From contig NZ_JAEUAV010000014.1 in NCBI RefSeq assembly GCF_019511605.1, positions 62,001 to 126,000 on the forward strand: a DNA stretch of 64,000 nt, given 5' to 3'. The notes beneath the pieces are model-generated. The model ran no database searches, had not been told where the DNA came from, and saw nothing but the letters and a program-made list of their open reading frames with translations. The DNA comes from Paraburkholderia phenoliruptrix (lineage in GTDB: Bacteria; Pseudomonadota; Gammaproteobacteria; Burkholderiales; Burkholderiaceae). The stretch's first letter is position 1. Every line of letters begins with the position of its first letter. The position numbers and the translations under genes are program-made. Shown piece by piece: positions 47,570-58,385 of this stretch.

Positions 47570-48895
47570 ATGACACAAGCAACACCCGACCCACTCGCCG
47601 GCGACGCCGGCTCCACCTACGCACCGCTCACGCCGGTGCCCGACGCACGGCGCGCGTTTGGCACCGGCGACGCATTTGCCCTCTGGTTCTCGCTCGGCAT
47701 CGGCCTGCTCGTCGCTCAGGCCGGCGCGCTGCTGGTGCCCGGCCTGTCGCTTGCGCATGCGTTGCTCGCCATCGCTATAGGCAGCGCGATCGGCGTGGTC
47801 CTGCTCGCGCTCGCGGGCGTGATCGGCACGGACACGGGACTCGCCGCGATGTCGTCGCTGCGGCCGACGCTCGGCGTGCGCGGCGCCTCGGTACCCGCGG
47901 TGCTGAACGCCGTGCAACTGGTCGGCTGGGGCGCGTTCGAAGTGATCGTGATGCGCGATTCCGCCGACGCCCTCGCGAAGCAGGCATTCGGTTTCTCGAT
48001 GCCGCTCATCTGGACCGTCGTGTTCGGGCTGCTTGCGACGCTGCTCGCGATCAGCGGTCCGCTCTCGTTTGTGCGGCGTTTTCTGCGCAGCTGGGGTATC
48101 TGGCTGCTGCTCGCGGGCGCGGCGTGGCTCACGTGGAATCTGCTCGCGCAGCACGACCTGGCGGCAATGTTGCGCAAGCCCGGCACCGGCGAGATGTCGT
48201 TCGGCGGCGCGATCGACCTAGTGGTCGCCATGCCGCTCTCATGGCTGCCGTTGATCGCGGACTACACCCGCTTTGGCCGCCGCGCCGGCGAGACGTTTCG
48301 CGGCACGCTGCTTGGCTACGGCATCGCGAACCTGTGGTTCTATGCGTTGGGCGCGGTCTACGGCCTCGCCGCGGGCGGCGGCGACGCGCTGCTCACGAGC
48401 GCGCTCGCGCAGGCGGGCGGCGGCCTCGCGCTGCTGCTGATCCTGATCGACGAAGTCGACAATGCATTTGCCGACATTCATTCGGCGGCCGTGTCGACGG
48501 GAACCTTCTGGGCGCGCGGCAGTGTGCCGATGCTCTCGGCGGCATTCGGCGCGCTTTGCACGTTGATCGCGCTGCTCGTGCCGATGGCGAAATATCAGAA
48601 CTTCCTGTTGCTGATCGGCTCGGTGTTCGCGCCGCTCTTCGGCGTGGTGCTGGTGGACCACTTCATCGTGCGCAAGCGCCGCATCGAAGCGGCCGCGCTT
48701 GCCGACGTGCGCGGTCGTTATGGCTTTTCGGCAGGCTGGCATCTGAGCGCGTTCATTGCGTGGGCGATCGGCATAGCGGCTTATCAGGCGATCAACCAAT
48801 GGCTGCCGAATCTGGGCGCGACGTTGCCCTCGCTGGTAATCGGTGCGGTGTGCTATCTCGTCTTCGTCTCGACGCGCAAGACGGCCTACGCGTAA
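47570..48895 (+). CDS. NCS1-family permease (cytosine/purine or related, CytX/CodB-like)
   Basis: A 441-aa transporter with about 12 membrane helices. The NCS1 helix VVAMPLSWLPLIADYTRFGRR is clear, as are ALWFSLGIGLLVAQAGALLVPG and DEVDNAFADIHSAA. NCS1 proteins import nucleobases, hydantoins, hydroxymethylpyrimidine and related compounds. It is convergent with a ureohydrolase gene, whose LysR regulator lies beyond, which suggests a nitrogen-source role; CytX-type pyrimidine uptake is an alternative but no thiamine riboswitch is visible. Exact substrate open. Confidence 0.82.
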   Translation: MTQATPDPLAGDAGSTYAPLTPVPDARRAFGTGDAFALWFSLGIGLLVAQAGALLVPGLSLAHALLAIAIGSAIGVVLLALAGVIGTDTGLAAMSSLRPTLGVRGASVPAVLNAVQLVGWGAFEVIVMRDSADALAKQAFGFSMPLIWTVVFGLLATLLAISGPLSFVRRFLRSWGIWLLLAGAAWLTWNLLAQHDLAAMLRKPGTGEMSFGGAIDLVVAMPLSWLPLIADYTRFGRRAGETFRGTLLGYGIANLWFYALGAVYGLAAGGGDALLTSALAQAGGGLALLLILIDEVDNAFADIHSAAVSTGTFWARGSVPMLSAAFGALCTLIALLVPMAKYQNFLLLIGSVFAPLFGVVLVDHFIVRKRRIEAAALADVRGRYGFSAGWHLSAFIAWAIGIAAYQAINQWLPNLGATLPSLVIGAVCYLVFVSTRKTAYA

Positions 48896-48918
48896 GCGGT
48901 CTCTTTGCCTGCCGATGA

Positions 48919-48948
48919 AAAAAGGCCTGCATTTGCAGGCCTTTTCTT
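48919..48948. terminator. Bidirectional terminator between permease and ureohydrolase
   Basis: Stem AAAGGCCTGCA / TGCAGGCCTTT with T-run after it (TTCTTTGCG) and an A-run before it. It lies between convergent genes and could serve both. Confidence 0.85.
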
Positions 48949-49009
48949 TGCGTGTGACGCATTGCGCAGCTTTTCTGCGGCAACTCGCGTCGCGAGCCGG
49001 TTCAGCGAG

Positions 49010-50002
49010 CTACAGGCGTACAGGCGTCCGATATTCGACGCCCGGCAGCACGCATAGCAACTCGAACGCAAGGTTGGCGCCGAGCAGCGCCGTGGTGCCG
49101 AACGGATCGTACGGCGGCGCGACCTCCACCAGATCGCACCCGACGATGTTCAAACCGCGCGCGCCGCGAATGATTTCGAGCGCCTGCGGCACCGTCAGTC
49201 CGGCGATTTCCGGCGTGCCGGTGCCAGGCGCGAAAGCGGGATCGATCCCGTCGATGTCGAATGTCAGATAGACCGGCGCATTGCCCATGCGCTCGCGCAC
49301 GCGCGCCATCAGCGGTGCGAGCGACTGGTTCCAGCAGGCTTCGGCCTGCACGACCTCGAAGCCCTGATCGCGACACCAGTCGAAGTCTTCGGCAGCGTAG
49401 CCGGTGCCGCGCAGACCGATCTGCACGACGCGCTCACAGTCGAGCAAGCCCTCCTCCACCGCGCGACGAAACGGCGTGCCGTGAGCGATTTTTTCTCCCA
49501 TCATCGTGTCATTGACGTCTGCATGCGCGTCGACGTGAATCAGTCCCACCTTGCCGTGCTTGCGATGAATCGCGCGCAGGATCGGCAACGCTATCGTGTG
49601 ATCGCCGCCTAACGTGACCGGCTTGCAATCGTGCTGCAGAATCTCGTCATACGCGGTTTCGATTCGCGCAATCGAGTCATGCAGGTTGTACGGGTTGATG
49701 GCCACGTCGCCGAGGTCGGCCACGCGCAGCGAATCGAACGGCGCTGCGCGCGTCGCCATGTTGTAGGGGCGCAGCAGCACCGACTCGCTGCGAATCTGGC
49801 GCGGCCCGAAGCGCGCGCCCGTGCGGTTGGAGGTTCCCAGATCGAACGGCACGCCGACGAAACAGGCATCGAATCCCGCAGCGGAGCCGACATTCGGCAA
49901 ACGCATCATCGTCGCAATGCCGCCGCAGCGCGGCATTGCATTGCCGGAGAGCGGTTGCGGCCGCTCGCCGGCTTCGGGGGAAATGAAAGAGGAAGTATTC
50001 AT
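49010..50002 (-). CDS. Ureohydrolase (agmatinase/guanidinobutyrase-like)
   Basis: A 330-aa enzyme of the arginase superfamily. Mn ligands are intact in GGDHTIALPI, HVDAHADVND and FDIDGIDPAFAPGTGTPE. These enzymes release urea from guanidino compounds. The stretch GEKIAHGTPFRRAVEEGLLDCERVVQIGLRG is what I expect of guanidinobutyrase (GbuA)-type proteins, which act on 4-guanidinobutyrate, though agmatine is possible. Start ATG 50002 (MNTSSFISPEAGERPQP) matches family length; the frame is open 43 codons earlier. It is divergent from a LysR regulator, a known layout of gbu genes. Confidence 0.87.
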   Translation of the reverse strand: MNTSSFISPEAGERPQPLSGNAMPRCGGIATMMRLPNVGSAAGFDACFVGVPFDLGTSNRTGARFGPRQIRSESVLLRPYNMATRAAPFDSLRVADLGDVAINPYNLHDSIARIETAYDEILQHDCKPVTLGGDHTIALPILRAIHRKHGKVGLIHVDAHADVNDTMMGEKIAHGTPFRRAVEEGLLDCERVVQIGLRGTGYAAEDFDWCRDQGFEVVQAEACWNQSLAPLMARVRERMGNAPVYLTFDIDGIDPAFAPGTGTPEIAGLTVPQALEIIRGARGLNIVGCDLVEVAPPYDPFGTTALLGANLAFELLCVLPGVEYRTPVRL

Positions 50003-50197
50003 CGTGGCTCGGCAATGAAAGCAGCGCAACAGGCGCGGAACTGGCGTAAAAACCCGCGGAACCGGCGCGAAGCAGCGAACGTTCAGGCCGCCCGCACGCC
50101 TCCTGCCGGGTGAACCTTCATTCTTGAGCAACTTTGCGGATCCTCAAATAGCCGCGCAAAAACCTTCACATCGATCCCGAGCGATGTATGCTGACGC
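50003..50197. promoter_or_regulatory. Divergent ureohydrolase / LysR promoter region
   Basis: 195 bp. TTTGCG (50133-50138) and CGCAAA (50155-50160) form an inverted repeat of 28 bp total, and AACCTTCA occurs twice, at 50113 and 50161, in direct orientation. These are candidate LysR operator elements, of the right location and partial dyad symmetry, but no clean T-N11-A box was assigned. Confidence 0.4.
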
Positions 50198-51115
50198 ATG
50201 TTCTCCCAACTCACCGACCTCGACCTGCGGCTCATCCGCGTATTTCTCGCAATTGTCGACGCGGGCGGCGTCTCGTCCGCGCAAGCCACGCTCAATGTCG
50301 GCCAGTCCACCATCAGCACCCAGCTCGCCACGCTGGAAACGCGCCTCGGCTACCGGCTATGCGAACGCGGCCGCGGCGGCTTCCGGCTGAGCGCGCGCGG
50401 CGAGCAGTTTGTCGACGCCGCTCGCGCGCTGCTCGATGCAGTGGACAACTTCGGCATAGAGGCGCGCAATGTGGGCCGCAAGCTGGTCGGCACGCTGGAC
50501 ATTGGGATGATCGGCCATACGCCGGTGTCGGCAAGCGCGCGAATCAGCGACGCGATTGGCCGTTTTCGCTCGCGCGATCAGTCGGTGCGATTCTCGATTC
50601 TCGTGCGCTCGCCCGGCGAACTCGAAGAACTGCTGCTCAACGGGCGGATTCAGATCGGCATCGGCTATTTCTGGCATCGGGTGCCGTCGCTCGAATACAC
50701 CGAGATATTTGCCGAAGAGCAGTTCGCCTACTGCGCGAAGGGGCATCCGCTCTTTGAGCGCGCCGGGCGCGTAACGCCCGCGCAGGCCGCGGCGCACGAA
50801 TGGGCGTGGCGCAGCTATCCGTTACCCGAAGCCGAAAATGCGGCGCCTGCCCGCAATGTCACCGCCGTGGCCGACAACATGGAAGCCGTCGCCATGCTCG
50901 TGCTTTCCGGGCATCACCTCGGCTATCTACCGGAGCACTTCGCGGCGCCGTTCGTCGAGCAAGGTCTGCTCGCCGCACTGAACCCGGCGCTCATGCGCTA
51001 TCGGGTCACGTTTCATATGGTCACCCGGGCACGGCGGCAACGAACCGATATTGTCGAAGCGTTTCTCGACGATATGAAGGCCGCGCATGCCTCAAACCTA
51101 CGGCAGCAAAACTAG
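50198..51115 (+). CDS. LysR-family transcriptional regulator
   Basis: A 305-aa LTTR. The N-terminal HTH is [39 protein letters not shown], followed by a substrate-binding domain with [28 protein letters not shown]. Divergent from the ureohydrolase gene, so it probably activates it in response to its substrate. Start ATG 50198 follows no obvious SD. Its stop TAG and that of the convergent lolA share the bases CTAG. Confidence 0.88.
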   Translation: MFSQLTDLDLRLIRVFLAIVDAGGVSSAQATLNVGQSTISTQLATLETRLGYRLCERGRGGFRLSARGEQFVDAARALLDAVDNFGIEARNVGRKLVGTLDIGMIGHTPVSASARISDAIGRFRSRDQSVRFSILVRSPGELEELLLNGRIQIGIGYFWHRVPSLEYTEIFAEEQFAYCAKGHPLFERAGRVTPAQAAAHEWAWRSYPLPEAENAAPARNVTAVADNMEAVAMLVLSGHHLGYLPEHFAAPFVEQGLLAALNPALMRYRVTFHMVTRARRQRTDIVEAFLDDMKAAHASNLRQQN

Positions 51116-51861
51116 CCGTTGATCACGTCCGCACCCTTGGGCACCGTGAACTTGAACGCGTCCGCCGGCAACGGCGGATTCTTCTGGATGTTGGAAAACG
51201 TCAGCAGCGTCACGTTGCCGAATACGTCGTGCAATTCCATTGCTTGCAGATTGCCGTCCTTGAAGCCGATGCCCACGCGCTGGAATTGCGTGTCCTTCGT
51301 TTTCGGCGTCAGTTCGAGCCAGTCGATGCCGGCCTTCACGCCCGCATCGCGCAGCGTGAAGTTCTTGTCCAGATCGTTGCTGCCGAACAGAATGGCCGCC
51401 GGGCTCGCGCCGAGCGCGCCGCCGAGGCTTCGCACGGTCACCTGGTTCAGGTCCTTGTCATACACGTACAGCTTGTCGCCGTCCGCTTGCAGCAGTTGCG
51501 CGTAGGGCTTTTCGTATTGCCAGATGAACTTGCCCGGGCGCGCAAACGTGAATGTGCCACTCGACGTGCTGTTCCTGCCGCCGCCGTTGGTAGACAGCAC
51601 GCCGCTCCCGGCGCTCGGGCTGCTGGCCGCCTGCGCCTTGCCCGGCGCGCGCACTTCCTGCTGCACGAAGGTGCCGCGCGCGGAGTGAACCTGCGCGACG
51701 AACGTCTTCAATTGCTCGGTACCGCTCGCGAAAGCCTGCGAAGCGACCAGCATCGACGCGCCGAGCGCCGCCGCGCCGACACCGCGCGCCACGCTGCGAG
51801 CCAGGCGGGCAAACCGGCCGGAGTTGCTTGACTGGGCATACTGCTGCGCGAATAGCTGCAT
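51112..51861 (-). CDS. lolA: Outer-membrane lipoprotein carrier protein LolA, with Ser/Gly insertion
   Basis: A 249-aa periplasmic chaperone moving lipoproteins from LolCDE to LolB. A signal peptide ends near residue 46 ([11 protein letters not shown]). The fold is recognisable through [23 protein letters not shown] and [16 protein letters not shown]. Between the first strands (about 70-100) there is a Ser/Gly/Ala-rich loop [16 protein letters not shown]... that makes it longer than E. coli LolA (203 aa). It is followed downstream, across the inserted trio, by rarA; in E. coli these are neighbours. The stop overlaps the LysR stop at CTAG. Confidence 0.93.
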   Translation of the reverse strand: MQLFAQQYAQSSNSGRFARLARSVARGVGAAALGASMLVASQAFASGTEQLKTFVAQVHSARGTFVQQEVRAPGKAQAASSPSAGSGVLSTNGGGRNSTSSGTFTFARPGKFIWQYEKPYAQLLQADGDKLYVYDKDLNQVTVRSLGGALGASPAAILFGSNDLDKNFTLRDAGVKAGIDWLELTPKTKDTQFQRVGIGFKDGNLQAMELHDVFGNVTLLTFSNIQKNPPLPADAFKFTVPKGADVING

Positions 51862-52128
51862 ATGGTTTTCTCCCTTGATTTGAATTCGTTGAACGGCCGA
51901 GCTGGTCGCGGCGCGTGGTGATAGTCGTGTTGCTTGCGGCCTCTCGCAAAACCGCGCGCAGCGTCAGATACGGCGCGCGATTCGCGGACCTCGGCACATA
52001 CGCGTGAGACTGAACCCGCTCCCAAGCCGTCTTGGGGTTTGGACCGCAGCTTAGGCAGCGAGTCTTAAGCGAAGCTTAGGAGCAAACGTCTGGAAACGGA
52101 CGTTACAGACGGACACGAGCCCTTGCGC

Positions 52129-54444
52129 TCAGTCCGCCTCGCGCGCCGGCGCGAGAATCTCGCGATTGCCGTTCGACGACATGGCCGACACGACGCCCGA
52201 GTTTTCCATCTGCTCGAGCAAACGCGCCGCGCGGTTATAGCCGATGCGCAAATGCCGCTGCACCAGCGAAATGGACGCGCGTTTGTTCTTCAGCACCACG
52301 TCCACCGCCTGGTCGTAGAGCGGGTCGGACTCGCCGTCGCCCGAGCCGCCGCCGCCGGCACCCGCGGAGCCTTCGTCGCCCTCGCCGGTCACGCCGCCTT
52401 CCAGAATGCCCTCGATATAGTTCGGCTCGCCCTGCTCCTTGAGCTTGTCGACCACGCGGTGCACTTCCTCGTCGGACACGAACGCGCCGTGCACGCGCAC
52501 CGGCAAGCCGCTGCCCGGCGGCAGATACAGCATGTCGCCCATGCCGAGCAGCGATTCCGCGCCCTGCTGGTCCAGAATCGTGCGCGAGTCGATTTTCGAC
52601 GACACCTGGAACGCCATTCGCGTCGGCACGTTTGCCTTGATAAGACCCGTGATCACGTCGACCGACGGACGCTGCGTCGCGAGAATCAGATGGATACCCG
52701 CCGCGCGCGCCTTCTGCGCGATCCGCGCGATCAGTTCCTCGACCTTCTTGCCGACCACCATCATCAGGTCCGCGAGTTCGTCGATCACGATCACGATGTT
52801 CGGCAGGCGCGTGAGCGGTTCAGGATCGTCCGGCGTGAGACTGAACGGGTTCGGCAGCTTTTCCTCGCGCTTTGCGGCTTCGTCGATCTTGTTGTTGTAG
52901 CCCGCGAGATTGCGCACGCCGAGCTTGCTCATCAGCTTGTAGCGGCGCTCCATTTCGGCGACTGCCCAGTTGAGCGCGTGGCCGGCCTGGCGCATGTCCG
53001 TCACGACCGGACAGAGCAGATGCGGAATGCCTTCGTAGACGCTCATTTCGAGCATCTTCGGATCGATCAGGATCATGCGCACCTGGTCGGCGCTCGCCTT
53101 GTAAAGCAGCGACAGAATCATCGCGTTGATACCCACCGACTTGCCCGAGCCGGTGGTGCCGGCCACCAGCAGGTGCGGCATCTTCGCGAGGTCGGCGCAC
53201 ACGGGCTTGCCGCCGATGTCCTTGCCAAGGCCCATGGTCAGCGGCGAGGCGGCGTCCGCATAAACCGCCGAGCCGAGAATCTCCGACAGACTCACGGTCT
53301 GGCGGCGCTGGTTCGGCAATTCGAGGGCCATGTAGTTCTTGCCCGGAATCGTTTCGACCACGCGAATGGACACGAGCGACAGCGAACGCGCGAGGTCTTT
53401 CGCCAGATTCACGATCTGGCTGCCCTTCACGCCGGTGGCCGGCTCGATCTCATAGCGCGTGACGACGGGGCCCGGATAGGCAGCGACCACGCTCACCTCC
53501 ACTCCGAAGTCCTTGAGCTTCTTCTCGATCAGACGCGAGGTGAATTCGAGCGTATCTGCGGAGATGGTTTCCTGCGCGGCGGGCGCGGGATCGAGCAGCG
53601 AAATGGGCGGCAGCGTGGAATCGCCGGGCAGATCGGTGAACAGCGGCACCTGCCGTTCTTTTTCGACCCGCTCCGACTTGGCCGGCGTGACGACCGGCGG
53701 CACGATCACTACCGGCTCGTGTTCCTCGATACGCACGCGGCCCTTCTCGACCTTGCCCTCGCGCCTGACGGCGGCCGCCTCGCCCAGCTTGCGATCGCGC
53801 CCCGCCTCGCGGCGCAGCTTTGCAAAGGTGACGGCCGAGATGATCGACTCGCCGACCTTTTCCGCCACGGAGAGCCACGAGAAGCGGAAATACAGCGACA
53901 GGCCGATGGCCAGCACGATCAGCAACGCCAGCGTGCCGCCCGTGAAGCCGAGTGCATGCGAGACACCGCGCGCGACCGTCTCGCCGATCACGCCGCCCGG
54001 CGCGCGCGGCAATTGCACCTTCAGCGACCACATGCGCAGCGCCTCGATACCGTCGCAGGCGAGCAGCACCAGCATGAACGCGAACGCGTCCGCAAGCCAG
54101 GTGGTGTCGCGCGGCGCGTCTTCCGGCAATTCCTCGTGACGGGTAATGCGCTTGTAGTTCGCGGAGATGTGCCGGCCGAGCAGCACGATCCACCAGTAGG
54201 CGGACAGGCCGAACAGTAGCAGCAGAATGTCCGAAGTCCACGCGCCCACGCGCCCCGCCCAGTTGGCGATGTGATCGACCTGCGCGGCGTGCGTCCAGCT
54301 CGGGTCGCGCCGGCTGTAGCTGACGAGCGCCATCAGCAGGAACACGCCGAGCGCGACCTGCAGGATCCAGCGGATTTCGGTGAAGAGGCGCGACATGCGG
54401 TGCGGCAATGCCTGCGCGCTCGCGGAATAAGGAGCTTTTGCCAT
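52129..54444 (-). CDS. ftsK: DNA translocase FtsK
   Basis: A 771-aa septal DNA pump. Four or so N-terminal membrane helices (about 25-190) anchor it at the divisome, then a short charged linker leads to the motor: Walker [19 protein letters not shown], Walker [14 protein letters not shown], and the gamma winged helix near the end ([20 protein letters not shown]). The linker is much shorter than in E. coli FtsK (1329 aa), as is usual in Burkholderia. Start ATG 54444 ([20 protein letters not shown]); frame open earlier without homology. FtsK resolves chromosome dimers at dif by activating XerCD. Confidence 0.94.
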   Translation of the reverse strand: MAKAPYSASAQALPHRMSRLFTEIRWILQVALGVFLLMALVSYSRRDPSWTHAAQVDHIANWAGRVGAWTSDILLLLFGLSAYWWIVLLGRHISANYKRITRHEELPEDAPRDTTWLADAFAFMLVLLACDGIEALRMWSLKVQLPRAPGGVIGETVARGVSHALGFTGGTLALLIVLAIGLSLYFRFSWLSVAEKVGESIISAVTFAKLRREAGRDRKLGEAAAVRREGKVEKGRVRIEEHEPVVIVPPVVTPAKSERVEKERQVPLFTDLPGDSTLPPISLLDPAPAAQETISADTLEFTSRLIEKKLKDFGVEVSVVAAYPGPVVTRYEIEPATGVKGSQIVNLAKDLARSLSLVSIRVVETIPGKNYMALELPNQRRQTVSLSEILGSAVYADAASPLTMGLGKDIGGKPVCADLAKMPHLLVAGTTGSGKSVGINAMILSLLYKASADQVRMILIDPKMLEMSVYEGIPHLLCPVVTDMRQAGHALNWAVAEMERRYKLMSKLGVRNLAGYNNKIDEAAKREEKLPNPFSLTPDDPEPLTRLPNIVIVIDELADLMMVVGKKVEELIARIAQKARAAGIHLILATQRPSVDVITGLIKANVPTRMAFQVSSKIDSRTILDQQGAESLLGMGDMLYLPPGSGLPVRVHGAFVSDEEVHRVVDKLKEQGEPNYIEGILEGGVTGEGDEGSAGAGGGGSGDGESDPLYDQAVDVVLKNKRASISLVQRHLRIGYNRAARLLEQMENSGVVSAMSSNGNREILAPAREAD

Positions 54445-55762
<1,318 letters not shown>

Positions 55763-55831
55763 TGCAAAGCGCCTGCACGCCAACGCAACGGTAAAATGGC
55801 GGCTGGGCCTTGCCCGGCTGCTAGCTGAATG

Positions 55832-55865
55832 AAAGGCCGCGGCTCACTTGCCGGCGGCCTTTTTT
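55832..55865 (+). terminator. Terminator of trxB
   Basis: Stem AAAGGCCGC / GCGGCCTTT with a loop of about 15 nt and a TTTTTT run, 70 bp after trxB. Confidence 0.85.
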
Positions 55866-55970
55866 CATGCGAAGCCGCAGCATGGTTGCGCGAGGCGCCG
55901 CGTGACCGGATTGCTGGCCGATCAGCTCGTTCAGGCCGTTTTTTTCGCATTTTCCGCGTCCACTACCGCT

Positions 55971-56744
55971 ATGCCGAAGAACCACCCTCATCCGAACGAG
56001 CCGAAGCGCGCACGCGCCGCCGCGCCGGCCGCGCGCGAACCGGCGACGCCCGCCGCGAAGCCTGCCATCGAGCCGGCTGCGGGGCTCGCGGGCCTCTCCG
56101 CGTTGCGCGACGCATTGAAGATCGACGCGCAAAAACGCGAGCGCGAACGCGCGGCGGCCGCCGCCGCACAGCGCGAAGCAGCCGCGGACGCCGACCTGTT
56201 TCGCCGCGAGATCGGCGAGGTTGCGCCGCTCGCGGTGCCGCCGCGTGCATCGTTGCCGCGCAATCCTCCGCCGCCGCTGCCGGTGCAAACCCTCCTCGAC
56301 GAAGAAGCGGTGCTGCACGAAGCCATCTCCGACGAGTACGACCCCGAAGTACTGCTCGACACCGACGAAACGCTCTCCTATTGCCGCCCCGGCGTGAGCC
56401 AGGAAGTCGTGCGCAAACTGCGGCGCGGCGACTGGATCGTGCAGGCGCAGATCGATCTGCATGGCATGCGCCGCGAAGAAGCGCGCGAGGCGCTGGCCGA
56501 GTTCATCCGCGAGTCGGTCAAGCGCGGCTTGCGCTGTCTGCGCGTGATTCACGGCAAGGGCCTCGGGTCCATCGGCAAGGAACCCGTGCTGAAGGGCAAA
56601 GTGCGGGCGTGGCTCGTGCAAAAGAACGAAGTGATCGCGTTCTGCCAGGCCCGCCCGCATGACGGCGGCGCCGGCGCGGTGGTGGTGCTGCTTCAGCCGG
56701 GGGCGGCGCCGGCTCACGCCAGACCTTCGACGGAGCCGCGGTGA
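55971..56744 (+). CDS. Smr-domain protein (MutS2 C-terminal-like nuclease family)
   Basis: A 257-aa protein. The N-terminal third is Ala/Pro/Arg-rich and probably disordered, then a conserved stretch (LLDEEAVLHEAISDEYDP, SYCRPGVSQEVVRKLRRGDW) leads to the Smr domain with DLHGMRREEAREAL and the HGKGLGS motif. Smr domains nick or cut DNA or RNA; this YdaL/SmrA type is poorly characterised. ATG 55971 is chosen because its homology starts there; a longer frame opens at 55848. Its last codons overlap the next gene. Confidence 0.88.
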   Translation: MPKNHPHPNEPKRARAAAPAAREPATPAAKPAIEPAAGLAGLSALRDALKIDAQKRERERAAAAAAQREAAADADLFRREIGEVAPLAVPPRASLPRNPPPPLPVQTLLDEEAVLHEAISDEYDPEVLLDTDETLSYCRPGVSQEVVRKLRRGDWIVQAQIDLHGMRREEAREALAEFIRESVKRGLRCLRVIHGKGLGSIGKEPVLKGKVRAWLVQKNEVIAFCQARPHDGGAGAVVVLLQPGAAPAHARPSTEPR

Positions 56745-57364
56745 TCCACCCCAGACTCACGCTCGCGCTTTCCATCATGGAGGCGCTGGCCATCTTCGCG
56801 TACGCCATTTCCGGTTTCATCGAGGCGAGGACACGGCGCCTCGACGCGGTCGGCACGTTTCTCGTCGCAATCGCCACGGCTTTCGGCGGCGGCACGCTGC
56901 GCGACGTGCTGCTCGAGCGCCGGCCGTTCTATTGGGTCGAGCATCAGGACTACCTGATTGCGATCTTCGCGATGTCGCTGTTCGCGCCCACGCTGCTCAA
57001 GATGACCTCGCGCCTCTTGTCCGAGCGCGTGCTGCTGGTGGCCGATGCGATCGGCCTTGGCCTTTTCAGCATTGCGGGCACCTCCATCGCGCACGACGCG
57101 CAAATGCCCTGGTTCACGTCCGTGATGATGGGCGTGGCCACCGGCGTGTTCGGCGGCGTGATCCGCGACGTGCTGTGCAACGAAGTGCCGCTTATTCTGC
57201 GCGATTCGCGGCCCTACGCGACCTGTGCTTTTGTCGGTTGCTGGCTGTATGTGTTGCTGGACTACGTGAACTTCGACACGGTGTATAGCGTGCTGATCGC
57301 CACCGGCTTCATTCTGCTCGCGCGCCTCGCGACGTACCGCTTCGACGTGCGCCTGCCGCATTAG
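56741..57364 (+). CDS. TRIC-type trimeric cation channel family protein (UPF0126)
   Basis: A 207-aa membrane protein with about seven helices in two related halves. Each half has the glycine hinge of the family: ATAFGGGTLRDVLLERRPF and GVATGVFGGVIRDVLCNEVPLIL. Structural work on bacterial and archaeal relatives shows trimeric K+/cation channels; this one is inferred from homology. It starts at GTG 56741, sharing GTGA with the Smr stop, so the two are coupled. Confidence 0.88.
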   Translation: MIHPRLTLALSIMEALAIFAYAISGFIEARTRRLDAVGTFLVAIATAFGGGTLRDVLLERRPFYWVEHQDYLIAIFAMSLFAPTLLKMTSRLLSERVLLVADAIGLGLFSIAGTSIAHDAQMPWFTSVMMGVATGVFGGVIRDVLCNEVPLILRDSRPYATCAFVGCWLYVLLDYVNFDTVYSVLIATGFILLARLATYRFDVRLPH

Positions 57365-57385
57365 CAGGGTTTGGCTTTGCGGGGC

Positions 57386-57468
57386 GAGTGACCGACTGGG
57401 CGACCGATCAGTGACCGCCTGAGCGACCGACTCAGCGACCGCCTGAGCGACGGGCCAAGCGACGAGCG
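57386..57468. repeat. Degenerate 12-bp tandem repeat (GAGCGACCGACT)
   Basis: Seven units beginning at 57386, 57398, 57409, 57421, 57433, 57445 and 57457: GAGTGACCGACT, GGGCGACCGAT (11 bp), CAGTGACCGCCT, GAGCGACCGACT, CAGCGACCGCCT, GAGCGACGGGCC, AAGCGACGAGCG. It starts 22 bp after the TRIC gene stop. One alternation, ACT/CCT, makes a second-order period of 24 bp over units three to five. Confidence 0.87.
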
Positions 57469-57586
57469 CATGCTCGCGCCGTGCGGTGTGTCGATTTTCA
57501 CCGCGCCCGTTCGTCGTGTGTGGACGCCGTGTCCGGAGCGGCCCGACCGGGTCGCAGCACGCGTCGAACCGCCGAAGGTGATTACG

Positions 57587-58246
57587 ATGAGCCTCAAGCT
57601 ATACGCGCACCCGTTCTCCTCATACTGCCAGAAGGCGCTGATCGCGCTGTACGAGAACGGTACGCCGTTCGAATTCCGCATGCTCGCGCACGACAATCCG
57701 CAGATCATGGCCGAATTCGCCGAACTGTGGCCAATCAAACGCTTTCCCGTTCTGGTCGACGGCGGGCACACGGTGATGGAGGCGAGCATCATCATCGAAT
57801 ACCTTGGGCTGCACTACCCAGGCCCGGTGGCGCTCTTGCCCGCCGACGCCCGCGCCGCGCTCGAGGTGCGCGGCATGGACCGCTTCTTCGACAACTATAT
57901 TTCGACGCCGCAGCAGAAGGTCGTGTTCGACAGCCTGCGCCCCGAAGCCGAACGCGACAAGCGCGGGGTTGCCGAAGCGCGCGCGATGCTCGATACAGCC
58001 TATGCGTGGCTCGACAGGACCATGGCGGGTCGTGAATGGGCTGCAGGCGGCACGTTCAGCCTCGCCGATTGCGCGGCCGCGCCCGCGCTCTTTTACGCCG
58101 ACTGGACGCACCCAATCGACGCACGCTTCGCGCAGGTGCGTGCCTATCGCGAGCGTCTGCTGGCGCGTCCGTCGTTTGCCCGTGCGGTGGACGAAGCACG
58201 GCCATACCGCCCGCTGTTCCCGCTCGGCGCGCCGGATAGGGACTGA
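57587..58246 (+). CDS. Glutathione S-transferase family protein
   Basis: A 219-aa GST. The thioredoxin-like N-terminal domain opens SLKLYAHPFSSYCQKALIALYENGTPFEF, where Ser10/Ser11 could be the catalytic residue and Cys13 is also present, and has the glutathione-binding FPVLVDGGHTVMEASIIIEYL (cis-Pro at about 56). The helical domain has FSLADCAAAPALFYADW. Class cannot be fixed; substrate unknown. Start ATG 57587 after AAGGTG; the frame opens earlier at 57470 with no homology. The 57365-57586 stretch upstream holds only the repeat array. Confidence 0.87.
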   Translation: MSLKLYAHPFSSYCQKALIALYENGTPFEFRMLAHDNPQIMAEFAELWPIKRFPVLVDGGHTVMEASIIIEYLGLHYPGPVALLPADARAALEVRGMDRFFDNYISTPQQKVVFDSLRPEAERDKRGVAEARAMLDTAYAWLDRTMAGREWAAGGTFSLADCAAAPALFYADWTHPIDARFAQVRAYRERLLARPSFARAVDEARPYRPLFPLGAPDRD

Positions 58247-58385
58247 GCACAGCCGAACCCGGCCTGAACGGACACGGCGGGAACGCGTGCGGTACCGCCG
58301 CGGCGCCCAGTTGCGGACAACATTAATTCGAGCCTATACACTTCACGTCGAAACCTATTTCCAGCAATTACACATAAGGCCAAAC

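Noticed and set aside
52123-54219. A 698-codon open frame opposite ftsK
   Set aside because: His/Arg/Asp-rich nonsense composition in a codon-phased shadow of ftsK, with no domain.
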